Source: Microbulbifer salipaludis
Lineage (GTDB): Bacteria; Pseudomonadota; Gammaproteobacteria; Pseudomonadales; Cellvibrionaceae
NCBI RefSeq assembly: GCF_017303155.1
Contig: NZ_JAEKJR010000002.1
Coordinates: 496,001 to 560,000 of the forward strand
DNA: 64,000 nucleotides
Reading direction: 5' to 3'
Shown: piece by piece, positions 45,764 through 56,803 of the stretch
How positions within the stretch are numbered: the first letter of the stretch is position 1
Layout: each line of letters starts with the position of its first letter
Position numbers and translations under genes: made by a program
The notes under the pieces: generated by a model
Database searches by the model: none
What the model saw: the letters and a program-made list of their open reading frames with translations, nothing else
Told to the model about the DNA's origin: nothing

Positions 45764-47527
45764 ATGGGTGCAGTGAAAAAACAGCCACAACAGCCGGGAA
45801 TTGCCCGCTGGCGCTTTGCGCTGGTGGCCGGTTTGCTGTGCCTGCTGGCTGTGGCCCTGGTTGTGCATCTCGCCGGTTTGCAGGTACTGCCGGAGCAGGA
45901 TAAAGGCTACCGCTTCCTGCAGGATCAGGGGCGTGCGCGCACCATTCGCACCGAGGAAATTGCCGCTTACCGGGGTTCCATACTCGACCGCAACGGTGAA
46001 TTGCTGGCAGTAAGCACCCCGGTTCAGACGATCTGGGCCAACCCTCAGTTGTTGAAAGAGGCGAGCGCGGAAGAATTACGCGCCCTTGCGGCAGCCGTGG
46101 GTACGCCTCCCGCGCGCCTGGCCAAACGCCTTGAGAAGTACCGCAACAAAGGTTTCATGTATCTGCGCCGGCATATGATGCCGGAGCAGGCCGGCGCAGT
46201 GCTGGCGCTGGATATTGCCGGGGTCTACAGCAAGAAAGAATACCGCCGCTTTTACCCAGCCGGTGAGGTCACGGCGCAGCTACTGGGCTTTACTAATATT
46301 GACGATCTCGGACAGGAGGGGCTGGAGCTCGCCTACGAGCAGTCTCTGGCGGGTGAAGCGGGTAAGCGCCAGGTGGTGAAAGATTTGAAGGGGCGCACCG
46401 TGCAGGATCTGGCGGTCAAGCAGGAGGCCCGCCCGGGGCGCGATCTTCAGCTCACGATCGATATGCGGCTGCAGTACCTGGCGTACCGGGAACTCAAAAA
46501 AGCGGTGTCGGAAAACGGCGCCGCTTCGGGCTTTATGGTGATTCTGGATACCCGCAGTGGGGATGTGCTGGCCATGGCCAATCAGCCGTCCTTTAACCCG
46601 AATAACCGCCAGGGTGTAAAGGCGGCGGCGATGCGCAATCGAGCACTCATCGACCAGTTTGAGCCCGGTTCCACCATCAAGCCGCTGACTGCGCTGGCGG
46701 CGCTGGAAACCGGACGCTACCAGCCGCACACCCGCATCGATACCAGCCCCGGGTATATCCGCCTGCCGGGCAAGACCCTGCTGGATCCGGTGAATTTTGG
46801 CGAAATTGATCTGACAAAGGTCATCACCAAGTCCAGCCAGGTGGGCATCACCAAGGTGGCGATGGATTTGGAGCCAGAGTCCCTGCGCGGACTCTTCTAT
46901 CGGATGGGGCTCGGCGAGGCGGTAGGTAGTGGGTTCCCCGGGGAGGCGCCGGGAATTTTGCCCACCCGGGATCGATGGCATCCCATTGAACTGGCGAATT
47001 TTGCTTTTGGCTATGGGTTGACGGTGAATGCCGTGCAGCTTGCCCAAGCCTACAGTGTGGTCGCTAACGCCGGGCTCAAGCGCCCGGTTTCGCTGATTTT
47101 GGCTCAGGGTAAAACGGCGTCTGTAGACGGTGAGCGCGTTGTCGATGCGGCACTGGCGCGGGAAGTGACCGCCATGCTGGAGACCGTAATCGGCCCCGAG
47201 GGCACCGGTAAGCGCGCGGCGGTTGACGGCTACCGGGTAGCGGGCAAGACGGGCACCGTGCACAAGGTCGGAAGCGAGGGCTATGTGGACAATCGCTATC
47301 GCTCGGTGTTTGCCGGATTCGTGCCCGCAGAAAACCCGCGCCTGGCCGCGGTGGTGGTGATTGATGATCCCAGCCACGCCAAATACTACGGCGGTGAAGT
47401 CGCCGCGCCGGTTTTCGGCAAAGTTATGACCGGAGCGATGCGCCTGCTGCAGGTGCCGCCGGAGAAGATCGTCCCTGCGGAACGGCAGTTGGCGACACAG
47501 CTGGACGAGAGAGGTACAACATCGTGA
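45764..47527 (+). CDS. ftsI: Peptidoglycan D,D-transpeptidase FtsI (PBP3)
   Basis: Septal transpeptidase, 587 residues: membrane helix about 17-38, pedestal domain, transpeptidase domain with Ser303-xx-Lys306 (PGSTIKPLTAL), and KTG at 495-497. The second active-site motif, normally SSN, reads SSQ (357-359, in TKSSQVGITK). Works with FtsW. A GTGA overlap couples it to murE. Confidence 0.96.
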   Translation: MGAVKKQPQQPGIARWRFALVAGLLCLLAVALVVHLAGLQVLPEQDKGYRFLQDQGRARTIRTEEIAAYRGSILDRNGELLAVSTPVQTIWANPQLLKEASAEELRALAAAVGTPPARLAKRLEKYRNKGFMYLRRHMMPEQAGAVLALDIAGVYSKKEYRRFYPAGEVTAQLLGFTNIDDLGQEGLELAYEQSLAGEAGKRQVVKDLKGRTVQDLAVKQEARPGRDLQLTIDMRLQYLAYRELKKAVSENGAASGFMVILDTRSGDVLAMANQPSFNPNNRQGVKAAAMRNRALIDQFEPGSTIKPLTALAALETGRYQPHTRIDTSPGYIRLPGKTLLDPVNFGEIDLTKVITKSSQVGITKVAMDLEPESLRGLFYRMGLGEAVGSGFPGEAPGILPTRDRWHPIELANFAFGYGLTVNAVQLAQAYSVVANAGLKRPVSLILAQGKTASVDGERVVDAALAREVTAMLETVIGPEGTGKRAAVDGYRVAGKTGTVHKVGSEGYVDNRYRSVFAGFVPAENPRLAAVVVIDDPSHAKYYGGEVAAPVFGKVMTGAMRLLQVPPEKIVPAERQLATQLDERGTTS

Positions 47528-49062
47528 CCCAGCCTAACGAACTACAGAATCGCACAGCATCCCTGGTTAATCTGGTGCCGGGCTATGCGGGTATTCCAGA
47601 TGTTGCGGTGACGGGCGTGGCCCTGGATAGTCGCCAGGTGAAGCCCGGGGATGTGTTTATGGCCCTGCGCGGTACCGTGGTGGACGGCCGGGAGTATATC
47701 GATGCCGCGATCGACAATGGTGCCGCGGCAGTACTCGCCGATGGCGATGCGCTCGGCACCCGGGCGCATAACGGTGTGCAGATTGTTACCGTGCCGGGGC
47801 TTGCGGCGCGGGTAGGTGAAATCGCGGCGCGTTTTTACGGGCATCCCTCAGAGTCCATGTACCTGGTGGGAGTGACCGGCACCAACGGCAAGTCCACCTG
47901 TGCCTACCTGACTTCGCAACTGCTCGCCAAGCATTTTGGCTGTGCGGCCGTAATGGGCACGATCGGCAACGGCGTATGGAAGGACGGTGAAATTACCCTG
48001 CAGGAAACCGGCCTGACGACCCCCGACCCCGTGCGCTTGCAGGCGGATTACGCTGCGTTTCTCGACGATGGCGCGCGCGCCGCGGCGATGGAAGTCTCAT
48101 CCCATTCTCTCGCGCAGGGGCGGGTACACGGCCTGGTTTTCGACACCGCGGTGTTCACCAACCTGACCCGGGACCATCTGGATTACCACGGCAACATGGC
48201 CGCCTATGGCGCAGCGAAAGAAAAACTGTTTGGCCTGCCAAAACTCAAGCGTGGCGTGATCAATATCGATGACCCGTTTGGCGCACAGATGGTGGAACGC
48301 TGCAAACTGCGTGGACTCAAGGTGATTACCTATGGCCTGCAGTCCGGCGATCTGCAGGTGCGTGATCTCAAACGTCTCGACGATGGATTTTCCGTGCGTC
48401 TGATTACTCCCTGGGGTGAAGGCGAGCTGCACGCTCCGCTGATCGGCGACTTCAATATTCACAACACCTTGGCGGTAGTGGCTGCTGCTGCGTCTGCAGG
48501 AATGCCGCTCGACAGCATTCTCGCGGAGTTCCCGAATATCCAGCCGGTTCCCGGTCGTATGGAGAGGGTATCCAGCGGTGAAGTGAATGAAATCAGCGTG
48601 CTGGTGGATTACGCGCATACCCCGGATGCCCTGCGTGCCGCCCTGGAAGCTGCGCGTCCCTATTGCCGGAACAAACTGTGGTGCGTGTTTGGTTGTGGCG
48701 GTGATCGCGATAATGGCAAGCGTGCGCCAATGGGCCGGATCGCCGCGGAGCTAGCGGATTATGCGGTAGTGACCAGTGACAACCCCCGCGGTGAAGACCC
48801 GCAGGCCATCATCGATGAGATCCTTGCGGGCATTGACGGCGGCACCGACAGCGATCGCTGTATGGTAAAGGTCGATCGCGCCGAGGCTATCCGGCACGCC
48901 ATCCATGCGGCCGCCCCTGGCGATACCATTTTGATTGCCGGCAAAGGACATGAAGACTACCAATTGATTGCGGGTGAAAAGCTGCATTTCTGTGATCGCG
49001 AGCAGGCCTCCAAGGCCATGGCGGATCGTAAAGGCCAGACACTGGAGGGTAGCCGCGGATGA
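47524..49062 (+). CDS. murE: UDP-MurNAc-tripeptide synthetase MurE (meso-DAP adding)
   Basis: Adds meso-diaminopimelate to UDP-MurNAc-L-Ala-D-Glu. 512 residues with ATP site VTGTNGKSTCAYL (119-124 GTNGKS) and the DAP-specificity motif DNPRGEDP. GTG start overlaps the ftsI stop; its own stop overlaps the murF ATG (ATGA). Confidence 0.96.
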   Translation: MTQPNELQNRTASLVNLVPGYAGIPDVAVTGVALDSRQVKPGDVFMALRGTVVDGREYIDAAIDNGAAAVLADGDALGTRAHNGVQIVTVPGLAARVGEIAARFYGHPSESMYLVGVTGTNGKSTCAYLTSQLLAKHFGCAAVMGTIGNGVWKDGEITLQETGLTTPDPVRLQADYAAFLDDGARAAAMEVSSHSLAQGRVHGLVFDTAVFTNLTRDHLDYHGNMAAYGAAKEKLFGLPKLKRGVINIDDPFGAQMVERCKLRGLKVITYGLQSGDLQVRDLKRLDDGFSVRLITPWGEGELHAPLIGDFNIHNTLAVVAAAASAGMPLDSILAEFPNIQPVPGRMERVSSGEVNEISVLVDYAHTPDALRAALEAARPYCRNKLWCVFGCGGDRDNGKRAPMGRIAAELADYAVVTSDNPRGEDPQAIIDEILAGIDGGTDSDRCMVKVDRAEAIRHAIHAAAPGDTILIAGKGHEDYQLIAGEKLHFCDREQASKAMADRKGQTLEGSRG

Positions 49063-50429
49063 TTGCCCCCCTGTCTTTGCAGCAGTTGCAGCAGCGCTTC
49101 GGTGGCGAGTTGCTGAACGGTTCCATCGAGTTTAGTGCGGTGTGCACTGATACACGCAAGCTCGACAATGAAGCACTGTTCGTTGCTCTGCGTGGGGAAA
49201 ATTTCGACGCGCACGATTTCCTCGGTCAACTGGAGGGGAAAGTCCGTGGTGTTGTCACCGAACAGCCGATTGAAGGTTCGGAGCTACCCCAGTGGGTGGT
49301 CGCTGACACCACCATCGCACTCGGGCAGATTGGCCTGCTGTGTCGTGAGCAATTCGACGGGCCGGTGATCGGCATAACCGGATCCTGCGGCAAAACGACC
49401 GTCAAGGAAATGCTGTCGGCCATTTTTGGCCAGCGCCACAAGGTGTGCGTGACCCAGGGCAACCTGAACAATCATTTTGGCGTTCCCATGACGCTCTTCT
49501 CGCTGGAGCCTGAACATCAGGTGATGATCGTGGAGATGGGCGCGAGTGGGCCAGATGAAATCGGCTATTTGTGCAGCATTGCCAAACCGCAAATCACCGC
49601 GGTGAACAATGTCATGCCGGCGCATGTGGAAGGCTTCGGCTCGATCGATGGCATTGCCACTGCCAAAGGGCAGATATACACCAGCCTGCAAAACGGCGGT
49701 GTTGCGGTGGTCAACGCCGATGACAATTACGCAGACTACTGGCGCGGCAGAATGCCCGAGGGCGTGCGCACCTTGGAGGTCGGTTTTGGCCATCAGTGGG
49801 CGGTGCACCCGGACAACATCGTGTTGAACGCACTGGGTTGCCCGGCATTTGACCTGGTGATTGAAGGTGTGTCGCACCCGGTGAAGCTTCAGCTACTGGG
49901 CGAGCATAACGTGCATAACGCTTTGGTGGCTGCCGGCTGCGCCTATGCCGCAGGTATCCCGGTGGCGGAAATCGCCGAGGGGCTTAGCCTTGCCGGCAGT
50001 GTCGGCGGACGCATGCAGTCTTTCCGGGGCAAGTCCGGTGCCGCCGTAATCGATGACAGCTACAACGCAAACCCCGGATCCGTCAGTGCGGCAATCGAGC
50101 TGCTGGCACAGCGCGACGGTAAAAAAATTCTGGTGCTTGGTGATATGGCGGAGCTGGGGCCAGACGCCGACAAGTCGCACCGTGAAATGGGGCGCCTGGC
50201 GTTGGAGCGCGGAATCGATCAACTGTTTACTCTCGGTCCATTGAGTGCGGCGGCGAGTATTGAGTTCGCCTCCGGCCATCAACACAACCCGAGAAATTTC
50301 TCCGAGCGCGAAGCCCTGATTCAGGCGCTGGTGCCGGAGTTGGATGAAGGCACTACGGTGCTGGTGAAAGGTTCCCGCAGCGCGCGTATGGAACTGGTGG
50401 TACAAGCGCTTACCGACGGGAATCAATAA
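49059..50429 (+). CDS. murF: UDP-MurNAc-tripeptide:D-Ala-D-Ala ligase MurF
   Basis: Last cytoplasmic peptide-adding step. 456 residues with [15 protein letters not shown] (ATP site), [13 protein letters not shown] and [19 protein letters not shown], the MurF signature. ATGA overlap with murE; mraY follows 11 bp later. Needs D-Ala-D-Ala made by a Ddl not encoded in this window. Confidence 0.96.
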   Translation: MIAPLSLQQLQQRFGGELLNGSIEFSAVCTDTRKLDNEALFVALRGENFDAHDFLGQLEGKVRGVVTEQPIEGSELPQWVVADTTIALGQIGLLCREQFDGPVIGITGSCGKTTVKEMLSAIFGQRHKVCVTQGNLNNHFGVPMTLFSLEPEHQVMIVEMGASGPDEIGYLCSIAKPQITAVNNVMPAHVEGFGSIDGIATAKGQIYTSLQNGGVAVVNADDNYADYWRGRMPEGVRTLEVGFGHQWAVHPDNIVLNALGCPAFDLVIEGVSHPVKLQLLGEHNVHNALVAAGCAYAAGIPVAEIAEGLSLAGSVGGRMQSFRGKSGAAVIDDSYNANPGSVSAAIELLAQRDGKKILVLGDMAELGPDADKSHREMGRLALERGIDQLFTLGPLSAAASIEFASGHQHNPRNFSEREALIQALVPELDEGTTVLVKGSRSARMELVVQALTDGNQ

Positions 50430-50440
50430 AGGTTTTAACG

Positions 50441-51526
50441 ATGCTGCTATGGCTGGCTGAATATTTACAACAGTACGTGAAAGGCTTTTCGGTCTTCAAC
50501 TACCTGACCGTGCGCGCCATTCTTGGCGCGCTCACTGCGTTGGGTATTTCGTTGCTGGTGGGCCCCCGCATGATTACCTGGCTGAACCGCCTGCAGGTGG
50601 GCCAGGCGGTGCGCGATGACGGTCCGCAATCGCACCTCAGCAAATCCGGGACGCCAACCATGGGCGGCACCCTGATTCTCGCAGCCATTTTTTCCGGTGC
50701 GTTGCTGTGGTCGGACCTGAGTAATCGCCTGGTGTGGGTGACGCTTCTGGTGACGTTCGTGTTTGGTGCTGTTGGGTTTGTCGATGACTACAAGAAAGTC
50801 GTCGAGAAGAATTCTCGTGGACTGATCGCGCGGTGGAAGTATTTCTGGCAATCGGTAGCGGGTCTGGGCGCGGCGATTTACCTGTATATGAGTGCGACCT
50901 CACCGGCGGAGACGCAATTGTTTGTGCCGTTTTTCAAGGACGTTGCGATCAACCTGGGCCCAGTGGGCTTTATTGTGCTGACCTATTTCGTGGTGGTTGG
51001 CTCGAGTAATGCGGTCAACCTCACGGATGGCCTGGATGGTCTCGCGATTATGCCCTCGGTGATGGTGGGCGGCGCCCTGGGTGTTATTGCCTATCTGGTC
51101 GGCCACGTGGAGTTTGCCACCTACCTGCATATCCCGTCGATTTCGGGTGCCGGTGAGCTGGCGGTGTTCTGTGCGGCGCTGGGCGGGGCAGGACTTGGCT
51201 TCCTCTGGTTTAACACCTACCCGGCACAGGTTTTTATGGGTGACGTGGGTGCACTCGCACTGGGTGCAGCGCTGGGAATCATCGCGGTGATTACCCGCCA
51301 CGAAATTGTGCTGTTCATTATGGGTGGCGTGTTCGTGATGGAAACAGTGTCGGTTATTTTGCAGGTCGCATCCTTCAAGTTGACTGGCAAGCGCATTTTT
51401 CGAATGGCGCCGCTACACCATCATTTCGAATTGAAGGGCTGGCCAGAGCCGCGAGTGATTGTGCGTTTCTGGATTATTACCGTAGTTTTGGTGCTCGCCG
51501 GACTGGCGACCCTGAAGCTGCGCTGA
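50441..51526 (+). CDS. mraY: Phospho-MurNAc-pentapeptide translocase MraY
   Basis: Forms lipid I on undecaprenyl phosphate. A 361-residue membrane protein with about ten helices; motifs [28 protein letters not shown] (Mg2+-binding Asp pair), [18 protein letters not shown] and [15 protein letters not shown]. Normal length. Confidence 0.96.
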   Translation: MLLWLAEYLQQYVKGFSVFNYLTVRAILGALTALGISLLVGPRMITWLNRLQVGQAVRDDGPQSHLSKSGTPTMGGTLILAAIFSGALLWSDLSNRLVWVTLLVTFVFGAVGFVDDYKKVVEKNSRGLIARWKYFWQSVAGLGAAIYLYMSATSPAETQLFVPFFKDVAINLGPVGFIVLTYFVVVGSSNAVNLTDGLDGLAIMPSVMVGGALGVIAYLVGHVEFATYLHIPSISGAGELAVFCAALGGAGLGFLWFNTYPAQVFMGDVGALALGAALGIIAVITRHEIVLFIMGGVFVMETVSVILQVASFKLTGKRIFRMAPLHHHFELKGWPEPRVIVRFWIITVVLVLAGLATLKLR

Positions 51527-51560
51527 CGTGAAGATACTTACGGAAACTGAATAAGAACCA

Positions 51561-52964
51561 ATGAACCTCATCGCAACCTCAGAGAAAAAAGTGGTGATCG
51601 GGCTGGGCGCTACCGGGCAATCGGTCGTGCGCTTCCTGCTGCGCCAGGGTTTCTCGCCGGTTGTGGTGGATAGCCGCGATGCACCACCCGCACTGGACGC
51701 GTTCCGCGCCCAGTACCCGGACGTGCCGGTTGAATGTGGCCCGCTCAGCAAAGAAACCCTGCTGGCGGCCAGTGAGATTATCGCAAGCCCTGGAATCGGG
51801 GTGGCCGAGCCGGCCATCGCCGCGGCTGTGGCGGCAGGCGTTCCCGTGATTGGCGATATCGAGTTGTTTGCGCGTGAGCTGGCCAAGGCTGACCCCGCGC
51901 CCAAAGTGATCGCAATCACCGGCTCCAACGGCAAAAGCACCGTCACCACGCTGTTGGGTGAAATGGCGCGAGCGGCGGGCGTGGATGTGCGAGTGGGCGG
52001 CAACATCGGCGTGCCGGTACTGGATCTTCTGGCCTCTGGCGAAAAGCTACCGGAACTGTTTGTGCTGGAGCTGTCCAGCTTTCAACTGGAAACCACTTAC
52101 TCCCTGCGCTCCGATGTTGCGACGATTCTGAATATGAGCGCCGATCATATGGACCGCTACCCGGGCATGGCGGCCTATCACCGCGCCAAGCAGCGGGTGT
52201 ACCGGCATGCGCAACAGTTTGTCATCAATCGCGCCGACCCGTTGACCCGTGGGCCCTTGTCGCGGGAAAGCCGCGAGTGGAGCTTTGGTCTGGACCGCCC
52301 GGACCTGCAGCAGTTTGGGTTGATTGAGGAGGCGGGCGATCGCTGGCTGGCACAGGGTGCGAAAAAACTGATGCCTGCGCGTGAGCTGGGGATGGTGGGT
52401 AGCCACAACATAGCCAATGCGCTGGCTGCTCTGGCGCTGGGTAATGCCGTGGGCTTGCCGATGGACGCAATGCTGGATTCGCTGCGTCACTTCGCTGGCT
52501 TGACCCACCGTTGTGAGCGCGTGGCCGATTGTGCGGGTGTCACATTTGTGAACGACTCCAAGGGCACCAATGTGGGTGCGACGCGCGCAGCCCTGGATGG
52601 GCTTGCCGATAGCCAACGCAAGATCGTCTTGATTGCCGGCGGCGATGGCAAGGGAGCGGACTTCTCTGCACTTGTCGACGCGGCGCATACCCTACGTGGC
52701 CTGGTAACCATCGGTGTCGACGGTGCGAAAATCGCGCAGGTGTTTGCGGACAAGGTGCCCCAACAAGCCGCTGAAACGATGGATCAGGCGGTAACAAAGG
52801 CCGCCGACATGGCGCAGCAAGGCGATTACGTGCTGCTCTCTCCGGCCTGCGCCAGTTTCGATATGTATCGCAATTTTGAAGCGCGTGGCGAAGACTTTCG
52901 CCGTGCGGTGAATGATCTGGTGGATACCTCTGTGGCGGCGCAAGGCGCAGGAGGTAGTCAGTGA
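51561..52964 (+). CDS. murD: UDP-MurNAc-L-Ala:D-Glu ligase MurD
   Basis: Adds D-glutamate to UDP-MurNAc-L-Ala. 467 residues with KVVIGLGATGQSVVRFLL at the start, ATP motif ITGSNGKSTVTTL, LELSSFQLETT, and LLSPACASFDMYRNFEARG in the C-terminal domain. Ends overlapping the ftsW GTG (GTGA). Confidence 0.96.
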   Translation: MNLIATSEKKVVIGLGATGQSVVRFLLRQGFSPVVVDSRDAPPALDAFRAQYPDVPVECGPLSKETLLAASEIIASPGIGVAEPAIAAAVAAGVPVIGDIELFARELAKADPAPKVIAITGSNGKSTVTTLLGEMARAAGVDVRVGGNIGVPVLDLLASGEKLPELFVLELSSFQLETTYSLRSDVATILNMSADHMDRYPGMAAYHRAKQRVYRHAQQFVINRADPLTRGPLSRESREWSFGLDRPDLQQFGLIEEAGDRWLAQGAKKLMPARELGMVGSHNIANALAALALGNAVGLPMDAMLDSLRHFAGLTHRCERVADCAGVTFVNDSKGTNVGATRAALDGLADSQRKIVLIAGGDGKGADFSALVDAAHTLRGLVTIGVDGAKIAQVFADKVPQQAAETMDQAVTKAADMAQQGDYVLLSPACASFDMYRNFEARGEDFRRAVNDLVDTSVAAQGAGGSQ

Positions 52965-54199
52965 GCCGGAAAGAGCGTGTAGCCCTCGAGGTGGCGGCAA
53001 ATGACCAGGCTGACGAGTTTGCCTGGGTGTTGCCGTTCTGTGTTCTGGCCCTGGCGAGCATCGGTGTGGTGATGGTGGCCTCGGCTTCCATCGCATTCGC
53101 CGCCGATGTGTATGGTGATTCCTGGTATTTCCTGAAGCGCCATCTGGTATTCCTGGCGGCCGGCGCTTTTGGGGCCTTCGTGGTGAGCAGAGTGTCTCTG
53201 GCAGTCTGGTCCAACCTGTCTTGGACACTGCTGTTTTTTGCACTGGGTATGCTCCTGATCGTGCTGATCCCCGGTGTGGGGCGTGCGGTGAATGGCAGTA
53301 TGCGCTGGATTGCCTTGGGGCCGATTACGGTACAGCCGGCGGAAATTGCAAAATTCTGCTGCCTGATTTTTTTCGCCAGTTTCCTGACCCGCAGGAATGA
53401 AAAGCTGCGCCACTGGAGCAGTTTTATGGTGCCCATCTCGGTGCTCGGCGTGGTGGCGGTACTGCTGTTGCTGGAGCCGGATTTTGGCTCTGTGGTGGTT
53501 ATTTCGGGCACGGCCCTGGCGATGGTGTTTCTCGCCGGCGCGCGCTTGCCACATACATTTTTACTGGTGGGGCTCGCGGCCTGTGGGCTGGTGTTGATGG
53601 CTCTGGTGAGCCCATATCGGCTGCAGCGCTTGACCACCTTCCTGGATCCCTGGGGCGAGCAGTTTGCAGGCGGGTACCAGTTGACGCAGTCACTGATCGC
53701 ATTCGGCCGCGGCGAATGGTTTGGTGTGGGCCTGGGGAATAGTGTGCAGAAACTGTTTTATTTGCCCGAGGCGCATACGGATTTTGTATTTGCCATTCTG
53801 GCGGAAGAGTGGGGCATGCTGGGTGGGCTGGTTGTGATTGCGCTCTATGCGACTCTCACCTGGTCGTTGCTGCGCCTGGTGAGAAAGGCGCTGGCGAAGC
53901 AGGCCTTTTTTGCCGCGCTGCTGACTTTCGGCATTGCGGTACTGCTTGCCGGGCAGGCCTTCGTCAACATGGGTGTGGCATCCGGCCTGTTACCCACCAA
54001 AGGGCTCACGCTGCCCTTTGTCAGTTCCGGTGGCTCCAGCCTGGTGGTGTGTTTTGCCCTGTTTGGCTTGGCCTGGCGTACGCAGAAGGAATTGAGTAGC
54101 GAAGTGCCGGTCGCTGAAGGGGGCATTGCGGGTATCCGACAGTTGCCGATTTTTAACCCCCTGCAAATGGGTGATCGAAAAACCGGGGAGGCGGCCTGA
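52961..54199 (+). CDS. ftsW: Septal peptidoglycan glycosyltransferase FtsW
   Basis: SEDS-family polymerase, 412 residues with about ten membrane helices. Motifs: SRKERVAL start, GSMRWIALGPITVQPAEIAK, LLEPDFGSVVVI, LPEAHTDFVFAILAEEWG (essential Asp/Glu loop) and LPFVSSGGSSLV. Partner of FtsI. Stop overlaps murG by one base. Confidence 0.96.
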   Translation: MSRKERVALEVAANDQADEFAWVLPFCVLALASIGVVMVASASIAFAADVYGDSWYFLKRHLVFLAAGAFGAFVVSRVSLAVWSNLSWTLLFFALGMLLIVLIPGVGRAVNGSMRWIALGPITVQPAEIAKFCCLIFFASFLTRRNEKLRHWSSFMVPISVLGVVAVLLLLEPDFGSVVVISGTALAMVFLAGARLPHTFLLVGLAACGLVLMALVSPYRLQRLTTFLDPWGEQFAGGYQLTQSLIAFGRGEWFGVGLGNSVQKLFYLPEAHTDFVFAILAEEWGMLGGLVVIALYATLTWSLLRLVRKALAKQAFFAALLTFGIAVLLAGQAFVNMGVASGLLPTKGLTLPFVSSGGSSLVVCFALFGLAWRTQKELSSEVPVAEGGIAGIRQLPIFNPLQMGDRKTGEAA

Positions 54200-55293
54200 T
54201 GGCGGAAATGAACAGCGCTCCTTTTGCCGGTAAAAAATTTCTGGTGATGGCCGGCGGCACCGGTGGGCATGTGTTTCCTGCCCTCGCCGTGGCCCGTGCC
54301 CTGCAAGCGCAGGGTGGTTCGGTAGAGTGGCTCGGCACCATGCGCGGCATCGAGGCACAGTTGATCCCCGCGGCGGAAATACCATTGCATTTCATCACGG
54401 TGGAAGGGGTTCGCGGAAAAGGTGCCGGCGCATTGTTGAAAGCACCCCTGCAGATCAGCAAGGCGATCTGGCAGGCGCGCCAGGTGGTCAAGTTAGTACA
54501 GCCAGATGCGGTCTTGGGCTTTGGCGGATTCGCGACCGGACCCGGCGGTGTCGCAGCGCGACTCGCGGGTATCCCGTTAATTATCCATGAGCAGAATGCA
54601 GTGGCAGGTACCACCAACCGCTTGCTGGCAAAAATCGCCAGCCGGGTACTGGAAGCTTTTCCCAGTGGCTTGCCGGCGGCAACCGAGGTGGGTAACCCGG
54701 TGCGGCCGGAAATTGCCGCACTGCCGGAACCGGCGACGCGTGTGGGCAAGCAGGCCCCGGCCCGATTACTCGTTTTGGGTGGCAGCCTGGGTGCAGTGGC
54801 GATTAACGAGCTGGTGCCGCAAGCGCTGGCAAGAATGTCCGAAGAAAAGCGCCCGCAGGTTGTTCACCAGGCGGGGCAGCGACATCTCGACTTGGCGCAA
54901 GAGGCCTACGAGCGTGTCGGCGTGAAAGCAAACGTGGTGCCGTTTATTGCGGATATGGCAGAAGCCTACGGGCAGGCGGATTTGGTGATCTGTCGCTCCG
55001 GTGCACTGACCGTATCGGAAATTGCTGCAGCGGGTGTGGGTGCCATTCTGGTGCCCTTCCCGTTCGCCATTGACGACCATCAGACGAAGAACGGTGAGTG
55101 GCTCGAAAAGGCCGGGGCAGCATGCGTGATCCAGCAGGATGCACTGGATGCTGAAGAGTTGGCGGGTCTGCTGGAGTCCCTGTTTGCCGCACCGGAAAAA
55201 TTACTGGCCATGGCGGAGGCGGCACGCCGCGTTGCCCGGCCGGATGCGACCGATCAGGTATTGGCCGTATGTCGCGAAGAGATGGGGTGTTGA
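54199..55293 (+). CDS. murG: Lipid II synthase MurG
   Basis: Transfers GlcNAc onto lipid I at the inner membrane face. 364 residues with the GT-B pattern: [44 protein letters not shown] and [20 protein letters not shown] overlaps the ftsW stop; murC begins one base after its stop. Confidence 0.96.
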   Translation: MAEMNSAPFAGKKFLVMAGGTGGHVFPALAVARALQAQGGSVEWLGTMRGIEAQLIPAAEIPLHFITVEGVRGKGAGALLKAPLQISKAIWQARQVVKLVQPDAVLGFGGFATGPGGVAARLAGIPLIIHEQNAVAGTTNRLLAKIASRVLEAFPSGLPAATEVGNPVRPEIAALPEPATRVGKQAPARLLVLGGSLGAVAINELVPQALARMSEEKRPQVVHQAGQRHLDLAQEAYERVGVKANVVPFIADMAEAYGQADLVICRSGALTVSEIAAAGVGAILVPFPFAIDDHQTKNGEWLEKAGAACVIQQDALDAEELAGLLESLFAAPEKLLAMAEAARRVARPDATDQVLAVCREEMGC

Positions 55294-55294
55294 T

Positions 55295-56803
55295 ATGTCT
55301 CGCGAAACGAACAACGAAATTGAAAACCCGAAAGCTATTGGACAAAACATGAAGTCAGGCGAAAGCCACTACCACGTGCCGATTATGCGCCGTACTCGCC
55401 GCATCCATTTTATTGGTGTGGGTGGTGCCGGTATGAGTGGTATCGCCGAGGTACTACAGAATCAGGGCTACGAAGTGTCTGGTTCGGATCTGCGGGACAG
55501 CAAGGTCACCGAACGACTGCGCAAGTTGGGGGTCAAGATTCAGATTGGGCACACCGCAGAAAATGTGAGCGATGTGGATGTCGTGGTGAATTCTTCGGCC
55601 GTTTATGGCGATAACCCGGAGCTTGTGGCTGCGCGGGAAAATCGTATTCCGGTAGTGCGCCGTGCAGAAATGCTCGGTGAGTTGATGCGCTATCGCTACG
55701 GTATCGCGGTTGCCGGTACCCATGGCAAAACCACAACCACCAGCCTGATCGCCTCTATTTTTGCGGCTGCGGGCAAGGATCCGACATTCGTAATCGGGGG
55801 GCTGGTGAACAGTGCCGGCACAAACGCGGCGCTCGGGGAGAGTCGTTACCTGATTGCGGAAGCCGATGAAAGTGATGCGTCCTTCCTGCACCTGCAGCCG
55901 ATGGTCACGGTGGTGACCAACATCGATGCGGACCATATGGAAACGTATGGCGGAGATTTCGAGAAGGTTAAGCAGATCTTTATCGATTTCATCCAGAACC
56001 TCCCGTTTTATGGCCTTGCGGTAGTCTGCGGGGATGATGCCAATGTGCAGGAAATTATCCCGCGGATGGCGCGGCCGGTGACGACCTACGGGTTCACAGA
56101 GGATAACGATTTTCGTATCAGCGATGTGAAGCAGGAGCCACTGCGCAGCTGTTTCACCGTGCATCGTCCCGGAGGCGACACGCTGGATGTGTGCGTCAAT
56201 ACGCCTGGTATTCACAATGTACTGAATGCGACCGCGGCGATTGCGGTGGCAACAGAAGAGGGCGTCAGTGACGAGGCCATTCGTGAAGGCTTGAACGGAT
56301 TTCAGGGGGTTGGTCGCCGTTTCCAGATTTACGGCGAGTATCCGGTGAGCGACGACACCGAAGCAGAAAAAGTGATGCTGGTGGACGATTACGGCCACCA
56401 TCCGCGAGAAGTGGCAGCCACCATAAAAACCGTGCGCGACGGCTGGCCAGAGCGCCGCCTGGTTATGGTGTACCAGCCCCATCGCTATACCCGTACCCGC
56501 GATCTGTTCGAAGACTTTGTGCAGGTGTTATCGCAGGTCGACAAACTGGTTCTTCTGGATGTATATAGCGCCGGTGAAGCAGTCATTCCGGGTGCGGATG
56601 GCCGTACCCTCGCGCGTAGTATTCGTAATCGGGGGCAGATAGATCCGATTTTCGTGGAAAGCGTGGATCAGGTCCCCCCGATTCTGGCGGACCTGCTGGA
56701 GCCCGGCGATATCGTATTGACCCAGGGTGCGGGCAATGTGGGCGGGCTCGCGCAGCAATTATCGGAATGGCGGTTGGGCGATCACGCGGGCTCTGCGGAC
56801 TAG
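55295..56803 (+). CDS. murC: UDP-MurNAc:L-alanine ligase MurC
   Basis: First amino-acid addition to UDP-MurNAc. 502 residues with [47 protein letters not shown] and [18 protein letters not shown] 55295, just after murG, is the start; the reading frame runs further upstream inside murG but without homology. A roughly 30-residue non-conserved leader precedes the first Rossmann strand. ftsQ's GTG follows the stop with no gap. Confidence 0.95.
   Translation: MSRETNNEIENPKAIGQNMKSGESHYHVPIMRRTRRIHFIGVGGAGMSGIAEVLQNQGYEVSGSDLRDSKVTERLRKLGVKIQIGHTAENVSDVDVVVNSSAVYGDNPELVAARENRIPVVRRAEMLGELMRYRYGIAVAGTHGKTTTTSLIASIFAAAGKDPTFVIGGLVNSAGTNAALGESRYLIAEADESDASFLHLQPMVTVVTNIDADHMETYGGDFEKVKQIFIDFIQNLPFYGLAVVCGDDANVQEIIPRMARPVTTYGFTEDNDFRISDVKQEPLRSCFTVHRPGGDTLDVCVNTPGIHNVLNATAAIAVATEEGVSDEAIREGLNGFQGVGRRFQIYGEYPVSDDTEAEKVMLVDDYGHHPREVAATIKTVRDGWPERRLVMVYQPHRYTRTRDLFEDFVQVLSQVDKLVLLDVYSAGEAVIPGADGRTLARSIRNRGQIDPIFVESVDQVPPILADLLEPGDIVLTQGAGNVGGLAQQLSEWRLGDHAGSAD

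Noticed and set aside
55139..55294. Upstream extension of murC inside murG
   Set aside because: The 52 extra residues are out-of-frame murG sequence without homology to MurC; ATG 55295 follows murG correctly.
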